Positions 1 through 9,156 of a DNA stretch of 64,000 nt are shown one piece after another. The notes below the pieces were generated by a model. It worked only from the letters and a program-made list of their open reading frames with translations. It had not been told where the DNA came from and made no database searches. Within the stretch, counting starts at the first letter, position 1; each line of letters begins with the position of its first letter. The DNA lies in contig JAJYUV010000005.1 of assembly GCA_021792355.1 (NCBI GenBank), positions 1-64,000 of the forward strand, in the 5' to 3' direction. The stretch comes from Thermoplasmata archaeon (GTDB lineage: Archaea > Thermoplasmatota > Thermoplasmata > Thermoplasmatales > GCA-001856825). The translations under genes were made by a program, and so were the position numbers.

Positions 1-121
1 CGGTTGACGGCCATAGCGACGGGGAAACACCCGGTCTCATTCCGAACCCGAAGGTTAAGCCCGTCCGCGTTCCGCACGCGTACTGTGTTCCGCGAGGGCA
101 TGGGAAATGCGGTTCGCCGCC
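1..121 (+). rRNA. rrf: 5S ribosomal RNA, 5' end probably just outside the window
   Basis: The segment has the conserved archaeal 5S core: the CAUAGCG element near the start, the GGGAAACACCCGGU stretch, and CAUUCCGAACCCGAAGGUUAAGC. The closing helix pairs the first bases (CGG...) with the terminal GCCGCC, so a few 5' bases are probably cut off by the window edge. It is much richer in G+C than the surrounding sequence. No 16S or 23S follows; a protein gene starts 45 nt downstream, which fits the unlinked rRNA genes known in Thermoplasma. Confidence 0.93.
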
Positions 122-166
122 TCCATTACAATACATATTCTTATAGGAAGTAATTATGCCATTACA

Positions 167-784
167 ATGCGTCCCTCCCTTATTGCATTTGACGTAGATG
201 GAGTACTTCTCAAGCCCAAGAGCAGCTGGAACACAATTCATACTCACTTTGGGGTGAAGAATGAGGAATCCCTTCGCGCATTCCTGAACGGGGAAATTGG
301 TTATCAGGAGTTCATAGACCGTGACGTAAACTTGTGGCTAGGAAAGAAGCGAAATATAACAAGAAACGATTTTAGGGAGATTGCCAAGAGCATAGAACCG
401 AATCCCAACTTTCAGTACCTCAGAGAGTTCCTTGAGAAGTTCGATGGGAAGAAGATTGCGATTTCCGGCGGGATAGATGTGATTGTCAGGAAGGTAGGCG
501 AATATTTTGCCCTTGACGAGATATACTCTAATGCTCTAGTTTTCAAGAACGACGTGCTAGTAGGCGGAACTGCTGTAGTGAACCCTCACGAGAAAGGTCT
601 CTTCTTGGAAAAATACAGGGGTCACAAAGTGTCTATTGGTGATTCTGAGTGGGACAAGGACATGTTCAAGAATTCTGACTATTCAATATTATTTAACTCT
701 GAGAAAGACTTTGATTTCGTAGACTGTATAATACACGGCAATGACCTTAGAGAGTTGACCAACGTTCTTAAAGACCTGAAATGA
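167..784 (+). CDS. HAD-superfamily phosphatase, SerB-like
   Basis: A 205-residue cytosolic HAD hydrolase, probably a small-molecule phosphatase. Motif I is DVDGV near the N-terminus (first Asp the expected nucleophile), motif II is SGG, a lysine in the HEKG segment fits motif III, and GDSEWDKD is motif IV. The arrangement resembles phosphoserine phosphatase, but the substrate cannot be read from sequence. The open frame reaches back into the 5S gene; the ATG at 167 is chosen because the conserved N-terminal strand leading to motif I begins there. The stop overlaps the radB start by 4 nt (ATGA), so the two are probably translationally coupled. Confidence 0.8.
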   Translation: MRPSLIAFDVDGVLLKPKSSWNTIHTHFGVKNEESLRAFLNGEIGYQEFIDRDVNLWLGKKRNITRNDFREIAKSIEPNPNFQYLREFLEKFDGKKIAISGGIDVIVRKVGEYFALDEIYSNALVFKNDVLVGGTAVVNPHEKGLFLEKYRGHKVSIGDSEWDKDMFKNSDYSILFNSEKDFDFVDCIIHGNDLRELTNVLKDLK

Positions 785-1449
785 CAGACAGACTCTCTAC
801 TGGATTACAGAGACTTGATGCATGCATTGATGGTGGGTTTGAAAGAGGTATCATAACTGAGGTATATGGCGAGCCAGGATCCGGAAAGACGAACCTAGTC
901 CTCTACACATCCCTAAAGTCTTCAGAGAAGGGGAAGGTTATTTTCATTGACACAGAAGGGGTTTCGACAGAGAGGATTTCTCAAATGACTAGCGATGAAT
1001 CGATCCTTTCTAACCTCAAGTTCTTTCGAATAAGAAGCTACGAGGAACAGCTGGAATCTGTCCCGAAAATCCTGAATCTTGTGCAATCGATGAATGACGT
1101 AGTGCTACTGGTTTTCGATACTATTACCGTTCACTACCGTGCAGAGAGAGAGATAAGAGCTGAGCTGAGGAAGAAAACATCAAATACTCTCATCACGCAG
1201 ATAGAGATGCTCAACAATATTGCCCTGTCCAAGAACATACCAGTCATACTCGTAAACCAGGTCTACATGGATAAGACTACCAGTGAGGTACAGCCGGTCG
1301 GAGGAAGTGCGCTGTCTCACATAGCAAAGGCAATATTCAGGATACAGAAACTCGGAAGTGGAAGGAGGGAGCTAGTGGTAGTAAAGCACAGGAGTCTTCC
1401 AGAGGACTTGAAGTGTTCCTTCGTTATCACCGAGAGAGGCATTGAATAG
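781..1449 (+). CDS. radB: DNA repair and recombination protein RadB
   Basis: A RecA/RadA-family ATPase of 222 residues, the size of euryarchaeal RadB, which lacks the N-terminal HhH domain of RadA. Walker A is GEPGSGKT at residues 30-37 and Walker B is around VLLVFD at 108-113. The C-terminal part keeps the VNQVY and GGSALSH segments typical of the recombinase core. RadB is known as a RadA paralog or mediator in homologous recombination. It sits between a HAD phosphatase and fen1, so the neighbourhood is DNA repair and replication. Confidence 0.93.
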   Translation: MTDRLSTGLQRLDACIDGGFERGIITEVYGEPGSGKTNLVLYTSLKSSEKGKVIFIDTEGVSTERISQMTSDESILSNLKFFRIRSYEEQLESVPKILNLVQSMNDVVLLVFDTITVHYRAEREIRAELRKKTSNTLITQIEMLNNIALSKNIPVILVNQVYMDKTTSEVQPVGGSALSHIAKAIFRIQKLGSGRRELVVVKHRSLPEDLKCSFVITERGIE

Positions 1450-1481
1450 GTTTTTTAGCAAGATTTCCTTATATAAATAAG

Positions 1482-2492
1482 ATGGGAGTAGACATTTCCT
1501 CTCTGCTGGAAAGCAATGAAGTTGACCTAAAGACTCTCAAGGGAAGAATGCTTGCCGTTGATGCCTTTAATGTCATATACCAATTCCTGAGTAACATCAG
1601 AGAGTATGATGGTAGCCCCCTCAAGGACAAACAAGGGAAGATAACTTCACACCTTTCTGGACTCTTTTACAGGAATGTCAGCCTTCTGGAGACCGGGATA
1701 GTACCGGTATATGTATTCGATGGAAAACCCCCCGCCCTGAAAGACAAGACAATCAAAGAGAGAATTGCGCTCAAGGAAAAGGCAGAGGAGGAATATCGTC
1801 TGTCCCTTGCCATGGGAGACTACGAGAAGGCGAAGAGTTTTGCCTCTAGGACGTCAAGGCTGACCTCGGAGATGATCTCGGAGTCGAAGGAACTCCTCAA
1901 CTCCATAGGGATAGCGGTGATTGATGCACCATCGGAGGGAGAAGCGGAGGCTTCGTTCCTCTGCAGAATTGGGTCAGTATATTCGGCTGTCTCTCAGGAC
2001 TATGATTCTCTTCTTTTTGGTTCTCCGAGACTGATCAGAAATCTCACCATCAGCGGAAAGAGAAGATATGGCAGGACAGGAAGGGTCGTAGACGTAAAAC
2101 CGGAAATAATCGTTAATGACGATGTCCTGAGAAAGCTTGGAATTACAAGAGAACAGCTAATAGATATGGGTATCCTCATTGGTACGGACTTCAACGACGG
2201 GATAAAGGGAATAGGCCCAAAAAAGGCATACCGACTCATAAAAAAGAACGGTTCTCTTAAGAACATTTCAAACATTAAGATAGAAAACTACGAAGAGATT
2301 CGGAACATTTTCCTCAATCCGGACGTTGTTGACCCTGGACCGATTAGGGTACCTGAATTAAACGAGCAGAGGGTGGTTGACATCCTAGTGTCAGGCCACG
2401 ATTTTTCAGCAGAAAGGGTATCTTCCGCCCTGAATAGAGTGAAAGAAGCCAGAAAACAGGGGGTGCAGCGTAGCATTGACTCATTCTTCTAG
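1482..2492 (+). CDS. fen: Flap endonuclease 1
   Basis: A 336-residue structure-specific 5' nuclease that removes flaps in Okazaki fragment maturation and repair. The metal-binding acidic residues are visible: D27 (AVDAFN), D80 (VFDGKPP), E152 and E154 (EGEAEA), and D173/D175 (SQDYDS). The C-terminal residues QRSIDSFF form a canonical PIP box for binding PCNA. The start is fixed by the conserved MGVDI N-terminus, which is part of the active site. A TATA-like TTATATAAAT lies only about 5-13 nt upstream, too close to serve this start. Confidence 0.96.
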   Translation: MGVDISSLLESNEVDLKTLKGRMLAVDAFNVIYQFLSNIREYDGSPLKDKQGKITSHLSGLFYRNVSLLETGIVPVYVFDGKPPALKDKTIKERIALKEKAEEEYRLSLAMGDYEKAKSFASRTSRLTSEMISESKELLNSIGIAVIDAPSEGEAEASFLCRIGSVYSAVSQDYDSLLFGSPRLIRNLTISGKRRYGRTGRVVDVKPEIIVNDDVLRKLGITREQLIDMGILIGTDFNDGIKGIGPKKAYRLIKKNGSLKNISNIKIENYEEIRNIFLNPDVVDPGPIRVPELNEQRVVDILVSGHDFSAERVSSALNRVKEARKQGVQRSIDSFF

Positions 2493-3075
2493 TGTATATC
2501 TGGCAATCGAGGGAATTGATGGAACCGGGAAGACTTTCGTCGCGAAACACATAGCGGAGAAATTTGGATTTTCAATCATTCAGGAACCATCTTCTGGACA
2601 GATAGGCAAGCTGATAAGTGAGAGCGTGTGGGATCCGACCACAGATTTCTTCCTCTTCATGGCTGATAGAACTGCCATTCTAAAGGATCAGAAAGATAAG
2701 GGAAATGTTGTTTCAGACCGTTCACTGTACTCCAGTTATGCATACCAGGGATACTACCTTAAAAATTCATTCGGAAGTTTGGATGCTTACTTCGATTTTT
2801 TCATGAATACGGCACGATTGCTTCCGATTCTTCCGACTCACGTTTTCTTACTCCACTGTGACGTGGATGTTGCGCTTGGGAGGATAAAGAAGAGGGGCCC
2901 AGCATCAAGATTTGAAAGGAGGGAATATCTGGAGGGGGTTCAGACGCTCTATTTTAGCTTAAAGGGAAAATTAGACAATATTGTGTTGATAGACAGCAAC
3001 GGAACCCTTGAAGAGCTGTACAGGGAAGTCGACGGCCAGGTCACAAAGTTGTTATCACAGGTCCATCTTCCCTGA
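2476..3075 (+). CDS. tmk: Thymidylate kinase
   Basis: A 199-residue P-loop dTMP kinase for dTTP synthesis. The P-loop is GIDGTGKT (residues 13-20), and SDRSLYSSYAYQG is the DRY/H-like substrate segment. The LID region contains KKRGPASRFERREY. The TTG start overlaps fen1 by 17 nt; no better in-frame start exists before the P-loop. The 3' end overlaps the convergent methionine aminopeptidase gene by 35 nt. Confidence 0.9.
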   Translation: MTHSSSVYLAIEGIDGTGKTFVAKHIAEKFGFSIIQEPSSGQIGKLISESVWDPTTDFFLFMADRTAILKDQKDKGNVVSDRSLYSSYAYQGYYLKNSFGSLDAYFDFFMNTARLLPILPTHVFLLHCDVDVALGRIKKRGPASRFERREYLEGVQTLYFSLKGKLDNIVLIDSNGTLEELYREVDGQVTKLLSQVHLP

Positions 3076-3904
3076 GGAAAACTGAATGTTCTGTCTGCGC
3101 AACCATCTCTCCCTTGTTCTCCTTTAACACCGGGTAGAAATATATGTACTTCTTTTTCTGGGCTTCCTTGATCACTATTTCGTAATTCTCTAGATTCCTT
3201 GCTGCGTCCCTCATAGAAAATGGCAGGCCTCGCGAGACCCTGCGGAGTTTCTTCAACGACTCATCTGTATCTTCCTTCAGGCAGATCATAATGTTTCCAA
3301 ACTCTAGTCCCTTAACTCTTCCTTTACCGGTCGTGGCAAATGGCTCGATTGCAAATGTCATGTCGGGGTAAAGCTTGACCCTGGACCCATCGTCATAGTT
3401 CGGGAAGGAGGTACCTGCGTGAAGAACATATTTCTCAAGCGTATGACCGGTGAGATTGTAGATTGGATTGTATCCATATTTCTTGATCGTTGCCTCGATC
3501 TCCCTTCCTATTTCCGAAGTAAGAGCTCCAACTTTCACCTTTTTTATTGCATTTTCCGTAGCTTCTTGAGATGCCCTTATGAGATTCGTCCATTTGTCAG
3601 TACCAACTTCCTTGGTGACTGCGGTGTCTGCAAGGCATCCGTTTATCTCTGCGCCCAAGTCTAATTTGACAAGATCTCCTTGTTGAAACTTGATGTCAGT
3701 ATCCGGTGCAGGGGTGAAATGCGCGGCCTCGTTGTTGATGGATAGATTGACTGGAAATCCGATGTTTGCACCTTCGTTCCTTATTAAGTCTTCTAGATAA
3801 TCGGCAAGCTTTCTTAGTTCCAGCCCCTCCTCGATCATCCTGTATCCTTCCTGTCTTACCTTGGAAGCTATCTTACCGGATTGGACGTAGTCATCATATT
3901 CCAT
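3041..3904 (-). CDS. map: Methionine aminopeptidase, archaeal type II
   Basis: Removes N-terminal methionine from nascent proteins. The 287-residue M24 protein has the full di-metal ligand set: D82 (LDLG), D93 (LADT), H154 (TGHTL), E187 (IEPFA) and E272 (QTEHS), plus the substrate-contacting H162. The length and the insert before the last ligand fit the type II archaeal/eukaryotic form. It is transcribed after the sua5 gene with an 11-nt overlap, and its 3' end overlaps tmk on the other strand by 35 nt. Confidence 0.95.
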   Translation of the reverse strand: MEYDDYVQSGKIASKVRQEGYRMIEEGLELRKLADYLEDLIRNEGANIGFPVNLSINNEAAHFTPAPDTDIKFQQGDLVKLDLGAEINGCLADTAVTKEVGTDKWTNLIRASQEATENAIKKVKVGALTSEIGREIEATIKKYGYNPIYNLTGHTLEKYVLHAGTSFPNYDDGSRVKLYPDMTFAIEPFATTGKGRVKGLEFGNIMICLKEDTDESLKKLRRVSRGLPFSMRDAARNLENYEIVIKEAQKKKYIYFYPVLKENKGEMVAQTEHSVFLREDGPVITTL

Positions 3905-4487
3905 TTTCTGCCTCCTTTATTGATTTAAGGGTAACCGGGCCATCTCTTAACATTTTCTTTGAAGTATAATCGTAGATAGTGGACGGTACACCGTTAATCT
4001 CTCCTCCATCTATATACAGATCGATCCTGTCACCGAATTGACCCATTATCTCCCTTAGATTTGAGGAGGACCTGAACCCCCTAATGTTTGCCCCAACCAT
4101 CGTGATTGGACCAACTTTCCTTATGACTTCCCTTACCAGCAGACTGGAAGAAATTCTGGCTGCTATCCTCTCATTCACTACCCAGTGAGCCTGAAACTTT
4201 GATTTCAAGATAAGAGTTAGCGGACCGGGCATAAGTTTTCGAACTATATTCTTAGCCCCTTCATCCATTATGCAAAATTTTTCCATATCACGGAGACCAT
4301 AGAAGCCTATTGGACTGGCACTCTGCATCTTTACCCCCTTCAGTCTATAAACTGCATCATAGCCAGATTTGTTGTTTATTGGAACAGCAAGCGCATAGAG
4401 GGTCTCAGTTGGAAGCACAACAGGTCCCCTTTCCATAGCATCTACTATTCTCTGGACGTTGGTGAGGTCCCCTTTAATCACCGTCAT
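3894..4487 (-). CDS. L-threonylcarbamoyladenylate synthase (YrdC/Sua5 family)
   Basis: Makes threonylcarbamoyl-AMP from threonine, bicarbonate and ATP, the first step of the universal t6A37 tRNA modification. The 197-residue protein is the single-domain YrdC form without the C-terminal Sua5 extension. Family features include the early LPTETLYALA segment, the KGVK motif, the PGPLTLILKS segment, and a C-terminal conserved S(T/S)I(Y/V)D-like segment (STIYDY). It is upstream of map with an 11-nt overlap. Confidence 0.92.
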   Translation of the reverse strand: MTVIKGDLTNVQRIVDAMERGPVVLPTETLYALAVPINNKSGYDAVYRLKGVKMQSASPIGFYGLRDMEKFCIMDEGAKNIVRKLMPGPLTLILKSKFQAHWVVNERIAARISSSLLVREVIRKVGPITMVGANIRGFRSSSNLREIMGQFGDRIDLYIDGGEINGVPSTIYDYTSKKMLRDGPVTLKSIKEAENGI

Positions 4488-4529
4488 TGAATAACCATAA
4501 CAGGTCGTCGTAAATAAATTGATTACAGA

Positions 4530-5141
4530 TTAGAGATGGAAAAACAGAATCACTCCTGTGAGTATGTACTGTACGGCAAATCCGGCAACGAGGATACCAA
4601 AAACCCTTGTCAGTGCCCTTGCTCCCTTCTCCTTTATGATGTCATAGATGTAGAAGCTTGCAAAGAAAAGAAGGAAGGTGATTACCGAGACAACAATGAT
4701 TCCAAGCACTACTAGCACTGGATTGTAGTCGTGCATTAAAAGGATCACCAAGGAAATCGCACCCGGACCGGCAAGTAATGGAGTTCCTAGCGGCACGATT
4801 CCCACGTCTCTCTTCACAGGTACATCGACATTTCCGCCCCTCTTTCCAGAAGGCTTGTCTCCTTCTGTGACCATCTCTATGCTCGTGAGCAGAATCAAAA
4901 TGCCTCCAGCTATCTCGAGTGCAGCAATAGAGATTCCGAAGTATAGGAGTATGTACTCTCCGACAAATGCGAAGAATAGAAGAATCAGGAAGCTTGCAAT
5001 CGTGGCATCATTGGCCATCCTTCGCCTCGCTTTTTCTGTCTCCTCCTTTGCGAAAGTTATGAACATAATCATTGCGGCGAATGGGTCAACGACTACAAAT
5101 AACTCTATGGAGATGTGAAGAAAGTCATAGACGGAACTCAT
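4530..5141 (-). CDS. MarC-family integral membrane protein
   Basis: A polytopic membrane protein with about six hydrophobic segments. Family signatures include the early LFVVVDPFAAMIMFI segment with the (D/N)P motif and the later PLGTPLLAGPGAIS segment with its second proline-glycine pattern. MarC proteins have no settled function despite the name. The ATG at 5141 (MSSVYDFL...) is preferred to the upstream in-frame start at 5165, which adds only a basic stretch. It follows sua5 in reverse orientation with a short gap. Confidence 0.85.
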   Translation of the reverse strand: MSSVYDFLHISIELFVVVDPFAAMIMFITFAKEETEKARRRMANDATIASFLILLFFAFVGEYILLYFGISIAALEIAGGILILLTSIEMVTEGDKPSGKRGGNVDVPVKRDVGIVPLGTPLLAGPGAISLVILLMHDYNPVLVVLGIIVVSVITFLLFFASFYIYDIIKEKGARALTRVFGILVAGFAVQYILTGVILFFHL

Positions 5142-5318
5142 TCTCCTTCTCATATACCACTTCAATATTAATTTTTATTTAGGGATACCAAATTTGGTCT
5201 CTATAGATTTATTTGCCTTGAGTTTCCTCATAAGAAGTGTAATTTACTGGTCCTTTCACTCCCTTTGACTAAGCCCCCGACTAAGAAAGATTGATAAAAG
5301 AGGATACTTTAGACCCTT

Positions 5319-6413
5319 GTGCTCACCCTCGTAAGATATTCGGAGATAGGTACTAAGGGGGACAATAGGAACTATTTCGAAGAGCTACTGTCAAGAAACA
5401 TCATGGCAAAGTTAAACGAGAGCTCTATCAAGGGTAGTGTCAGAACTGAAGAATCAAGGCTGATAGTGGAGACTGATGTGAGGATTGACCACATACTTTC
5501 CAGGGTGTTCGGAATCTCATCTTTCTCTGTTGTCGAGAAGGTCAATTCTAGTGTGGAGGAGATAGAAAACAGAATATCCCAGATAGTCGTCAAGGGAAAA
5601 TTCAGAATAACAGTCAACAGGCGAGACAAGAATTTCCCTATCACTTCCCAAGAATTTTCTGCCAGACTCGGAGAGCTTGTTCTGAATTCCAATCCTGAGG
5701 CTAAGGTCGACCTGTTCAACTATGAGAAGAATATAGGGGTTGATATAGGATCGAAATTTTCGTACATATACGATGAAACAACTCAGGGAGTGGGAGGGAT
5801 GCCAGTAAGATCGCAAGGAAAAGGAGTGGCCCTCATATCTGCAGGAATCGATTCACCGGTTGCTGCATATATGATGCTAAAGAGAGGGATGGAACTGAAC
5901 CTCATACATTACTTCCAGAGTTCCAGAACCCTTGAGAAGGTGTTCAGGAACAAGGAGCTGCTGGAGCAGTACTCTCCGTACCCGATAGAGATCAAGATAA
6001 TGGATCACAGGAAAATGATAGGTAAAACCGTAATGGAGCTCAGGAAGAAAAACGAACAAAGATGGACTTGCATATTCTGCAAAAGGGAGATGTATAAAGA
6101 GGGAGAGAATTATGCAAGGGAAATAGGTGGAAAGGCAATCATAACGGGAGAGGATCTTGGTCAGGTTGCCAGCCAAACCCTCGATAACCTCAACACGATC
6201 GAGGAACAGGTGAACATACCGATATTCAGACCCCTAATTGGCTTTGATAAGATAGAGATAGAGAGAATGTCAGAGAAAATTGGAGCTTTTGATATATTCC
6301 TCTCTGACACATCATCGTGCGACTGCTATTTCCTCCCTCCTAGACCGCGGACTAAAAGCAGTCCAGAAGAGATGAAGGCCGTAGAACTCAAGATACTTGG
6401 TCGATCTGGATGA
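5319..6413 (+). CDS. thiI: tRNA 4-thiouridine synthase ThiI
   Basis: A 364-residue ATP-dependent tRNA sulfurtransferase that thiolates U8. The N-terminal half is a ferredoxin-like plus THUMP region and the C-terminal half is a PP-loop ATPase domain with SAGIDSPVAAYMM. The C-terminal rhodanese domain of E. coli ThiI is absent, as in most archaea. Candidate sulfur-handling cysteines are in CIFCKRE and near the end in CDCYFLPP. The GTG start immediately precedes the conserved LVRYSEIGTKG. It overlaps rnz by 4 nt. Confidence 0.94.
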   Translation: MLTLVRYSEIGTKGDNRNYFEELLSRNIMAKLNESSIKGSVRTEESRLIVETDVRIDHILSRVFGISSFSVVEKVNSSVEEIENRISQIVVKGKFRITVNRRDKNFPITSQEFSARLGELVLNSNPEAKVDLFNYEKNIGVDIGSKFSYIYDETTQGVGGMPVRSQGKGVALISAGIDSPVAAYMMLKRGMELNLIHYFQSSRTLEKVFRNKELLEQYSPYPIEIKIMDHRKMIGKTVMELRKKNEQRWTCIFCKREMYKEGENYAREIGGKAIITGEDLGQVASQTLDNLNTIEEQVNIPIFRPLIGFDKIEIERMSEKIGAFDIFLSDTSSCDCYFLPPRPRTKSSPEEMKAVELKILGRSG

Positions 6414-7339
6414 TATCTTCCATTAGACTGTATTTCCTTGGAACTGGAGGCTCCTGGCCTACTCCGCAAAGAAACACCCTTAGCCTCGGTGTCAGGATCA
6501 ACGATGAAGCATTACTGTTCGACTGTGGTGAGAGTGCACAGACATCGCTGATGAGGAGTTCTCTCTCCCTGATGAAGATAAAGAGGGTCTTCATAACACA
6601 TTTCCACGGAGATCACTTCTTGGGACTCCCTGGATTGATACAGACTATGAGTTTTTACGGAAGAACTGATCCTCTGGAAATATACGGGCCGATTGGCGCA
6701 TCGACCGTTCTCGGAAATCTCCTGTCGATAGGCTATTACTCTCTAAATTTCGAGATCAGAATAGAGGAACTCAAGGGATCTTCCTCAATAGACTTCGGTG
6801 ACTATTCGGTTGCCTATTCAAAGGCGGATCATACTATACCTGCCCTTTCTTATGCAGTGATAGAAAAAGATTATGCAAGACTTGATGAAGAGAAGATAAA
6901 GGAACTGAAAGTGCCTAGAAATCTTCTGGAAAAGATCAGGAAAGGGGGATCAGCAAGGGTGAATGGCAGGAATGTCACCATCGAGGACATCTCAGGCGGG
7001 GTGAGAAGGGGAAGAAAGATATCATACTCTGGAGACACAAGGAGAAACTCCAGTCTTCTGGACCTCTTCAGGGATTCTACAATTCTGATACACGAATCTA
7101 CCGGGGAAGGGAGCAATGAAAATAAAGTCATATCGTACGGTCATTCGACCGGAAAGGATGCGGGAATACAGGCAAGAGACTCAAACTCAAAGAGACTGAT
7201 CCTCGTTCACTTCAGCCCCAGGTACAACGATATAAGACCTATAATCGAGGAGGCTAAGTCGGTTTTTCAAAATGTGACCGCAGCTGAAGAACTGATGGAA
7301 TTAGAAGTAAGTATTGGCGATAATTCTGCCCAAAACTGA
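6410..7339 (+). CDS. rnz: Ribonuclease Z (tRNA 3' processing)
   Basis: A metallo-beta-lactamase fold endonuclease that trims tRNA 3' trailers, 309 residues like other short-form (ElaC) enzymes. The zinc motif THFHGDHFLGL is clear, further ligands are in the KADHTIPALSY and SGDTRR segments, and a C-terminal LVHFSPRY supplies the last histidine. It starts at an ATGA overlap with thiI, so the two tRNA genes are likely co-transcribed. Neither tRNA gene in the window encodes CCA, which matches the need for this enzyme plus CCA addition. Confidence 0.94.
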   Translation: MISSIRLYFLGTGGSWPTPQRNTLSLGVRINDEALLFDCGESAQTSLMRSSLSLMKIKRVFITHFHGDHFLGLPGLIQTMSFYGRTDPLEIYGPIGASTVLGNLLSIGYYSLNFEIRIEELKGSSSIDFGDYSVAYSKADHTIPALSYAVIEKDYARLDEEKIKELKVPRNLLEKIRKGGSARVNGRNVTIEDISGGVRRGRKISYSGDTRRNSSLLDLFRDSTILIHESTGEGSNENKVISYGHSTGKDAGIQARDSNSKRLILVHFSPRYNDIRPIIEEAKSVFQNVTAAEELMELEVSIGDNSAQN

Positions 7340-7456
7340 CCGTCTATAAGCCCGCGCAACAGTTTTTGAAGACCACGACCACTATTCGCAAGAGGATTTC
7401 CAGAAAGCCTACTGCTGAAAACATTTATTCAGATAGTGAATCTAGCGACTGCTCAT

Positions 7457-8230
7457 ATGAGATACTGCCTGCTGAGAATTGCATACGATGATTCGTTCCA
7501 TGGCTTCCAGAGTCAACCTAACGTGAGAACAGTCCAGGGAGAGATTCTGAAGGCACTTGCCCCGGTTGGAGTAAGGAAAGTGTACGGTTCATCGAGGACG
7601 GATTCCCATGTCAGATCTGCTTCATCTATTATAGAGGTCGAGTACCCCGATGTGGACAAGATTTGCAGGATTGTTGATTCGATAAAAGGAATAGCCGTTA
7701 TGGGTTTTTATCAGACGGATGAGTTTGTCAATCTGAGAAGGGCCCTTGAAAAAGAGTATCTCTACGTCTCCTTTCTTAGTCTGGAGGCGAAGACGGTGCG
7801 AAAGGTGATAGCAGAGTTCCTCGAAGGAAATTTGGAATCGTTCTCAAAGGATCCTACAAAGAAAGTGGAAATTTCCAGAATCAGGTTTTTCTCTGGAAAA
7901 TCACACACCATTTTTGTGTTCTACGGTAAGTCCTTCTCTTGGAATTTCGTCAGAATTGCAGCAGAGAGCATCATCAGGCGCTCCCAGGGGAAGATAGATG
8001 ACGAAGAATGGCTTGATCTTCTCTATGGAAGGAAACGGGCCAGGTACAAGGGAAAGGCTGAGAACCTTATACTGTACAGGACAAGGATTCCATTTGAGTT
8101 GAAGAACTATGAATCCAGAAATCTGGTCGATTTGAAGACAAGAGCGTATCAGGACTTTTACTGGCTGTCGGGTCTAGTTGATGGAGTGTCGGACCTGACA
8201 AGCTCGTTGAAATTTCTGCGCGAGCCTTAG
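7457..8230 (+). CDS. truA: tRNA pseudouridine(38-40) synthase TruA
   Basis: A 257-residue TruA-family enzyme. The catalytic aspartate is D49 within GSSRTDSHV, and the N-terminus has the typical IAYDDSFHGFQSQPNVRTVQ pattern. The ATG at 7457 is preferred to a GTG 21 nt earlier because the conserved first strand begins there. The gene is followed by a T-rich stretch that separates it from the convergent methyltransferase gene. Confidence 0.9.
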   Translation: MRYCLLRIAYDDSFHGFQSQPNVRTVQGEILKALAPVGVRKVYGSSRTDSHVRSASSIIEVEYPDVDKICRIVDSIKGIAVMGFYQTDEFVNLRRALEKEYLYVSFLSLEAKTVRKVIAEFLEGNLESFSKDPTKKVEISRIRFFSGKSHTIFVFYGKSFSWNFVRIAAESIIRRSQGKIDDEEWLDLLYGRKRARYKGKAENLILYRTRIPFELKNYESRNLVDLKTRAYQDFYWLSGLVDGVSDLTSSLKFLREP

Positions 8231-8237
8231 ATAAAAC

Positions 8238-8253
8238 CTTTTTTTCTTTTTAT
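8238..8253 (+). terminator. T-rich terminator between convergent genes
   Basis: A run of thymines broken by single C and A bases lies just after the truA stop and before the convergent methyltransferase stop. Archaeal termination commonly uses U-tracts without a hairpin, so this likely ends truA transcription. The complement is A-rich, so it would not act the same way for the opposite gene. Confidence 0.45.
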
Positions 8254-8864
8254 CTCGATAGCAATGCAAGATCGTCCGCCAAGTTTCTAAGTTTCAATTT
8301 CTTTTCCTCAGCAAAATCCGCTGCAGCGTTCGACCAGTCATAGTTGTCTATCAGAATCAACGGGTCGTTTCTGATCTTGGGCCAGACCGAATTCAATTCA
8401 AATTTCACATTCTCGTACGAATGATCAGAGTCGTGAAAAAATACATCTAGTCTCTGCAGTGAATTGAGTACATCCTTCAATTTGGATGATGTAAATCCTT
8501 TTACGTATTCTAGATTGGACTTCAGGTCTTGAGGTATGATAAATCCAATTTCCCTATCTCCCTTTCCGTAAGGGATTCCTGGATCTATGCTTATCAATCT
8601 CCCTTTCTTTTTCATTGCCCAGAGAATGGTAGTTGTTGAAACTCCTGGACCCATTCCAGTCTCTATAACGATGTCGGGTTTCCTTGCACGGATTATTGCG
8701 TAGATTGCTCTTACCTCGTCCTTAGATATTTGCCAATATTTGCCGGTCTTAATCTTCATCCTTTCATAGTCGACTACCTCTTTGCTCTCCTGAAGGTAAC
8801 TCTTCACTTCTGATACTGAAATATTATTGTCTTCAAAGTAACTCCAGAAACCGTCGTTCAACAT
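8250..8864 (-). CDS. Class I SAM-dependent methyltransferase-like protein
   Basis: A 204-residue protein with a Rossmann-type methyltransferase core: IVIETGMGPGVSTT is motif I, RLISIDPG follows as the acidic loop, DVFFHDSDHSYENV resembles the O-methyltransferase/cephalosporin-hydroxylase group, and PLILIDNYDW is the next strand. Substrate unknown. An upstream in-frame ATG exists at 8885, but a TATA-like AATATAAATAC lies just before that ATG. That would place transcription start near 8864, next to the ATG chosen here, which also has a purine-rich GGAAGAG before it. Confidence 0.7.
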   Translation of the reverse strand: MLNDGFWSYFEDNNISVSEVKSYLQESKEVVDYERMKIKTGKYWQISKDEVRAIYAIIRARKPDIVIETGMGPGVSTTTILWAMKKKGRLISIDPGIPYGKGDREIGFIIPQDLKSNLEYVKGFTSSKLKDVLNSLQRLDVFFHDSDHSYENVKFELNSVWPKIRNDPLILIDNYDWSNAAADFAEEKKLKLRNLADDLALLSR

Positions 8865-9156
8865 ACTCTCTTCCTTAAAATTCATGTATTTATATTTTCC
8901 ATAACTTTGAGAATAAAATTAGCGGAAGTAGTTTTGAGCAGTCTAGTTATGTCGCATTGATTCTCAATATTTGCACGATAATACCAAAGAGAGATTGACA
9001 GTAATGTATTACTTCTGGTTAGCTTACTGATTCATGAGTAAATTTTGGTCCATAGGGACATTCTGGCATCTTTTTAATGAGCATCTATATTCCTTCAACC
9101 TGCTTTTCAACGATATTCTTGGACAAACTTTTAATAAACTTTCCGATTGATAACAG

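Noticed and set aside
1465..1481. Promoter TATA box for fen1
   Set aside because: TTATATAAAT ends only a few nucleotides before the ATG, so transcription would begin inside the gene, past residues required for catalysis.
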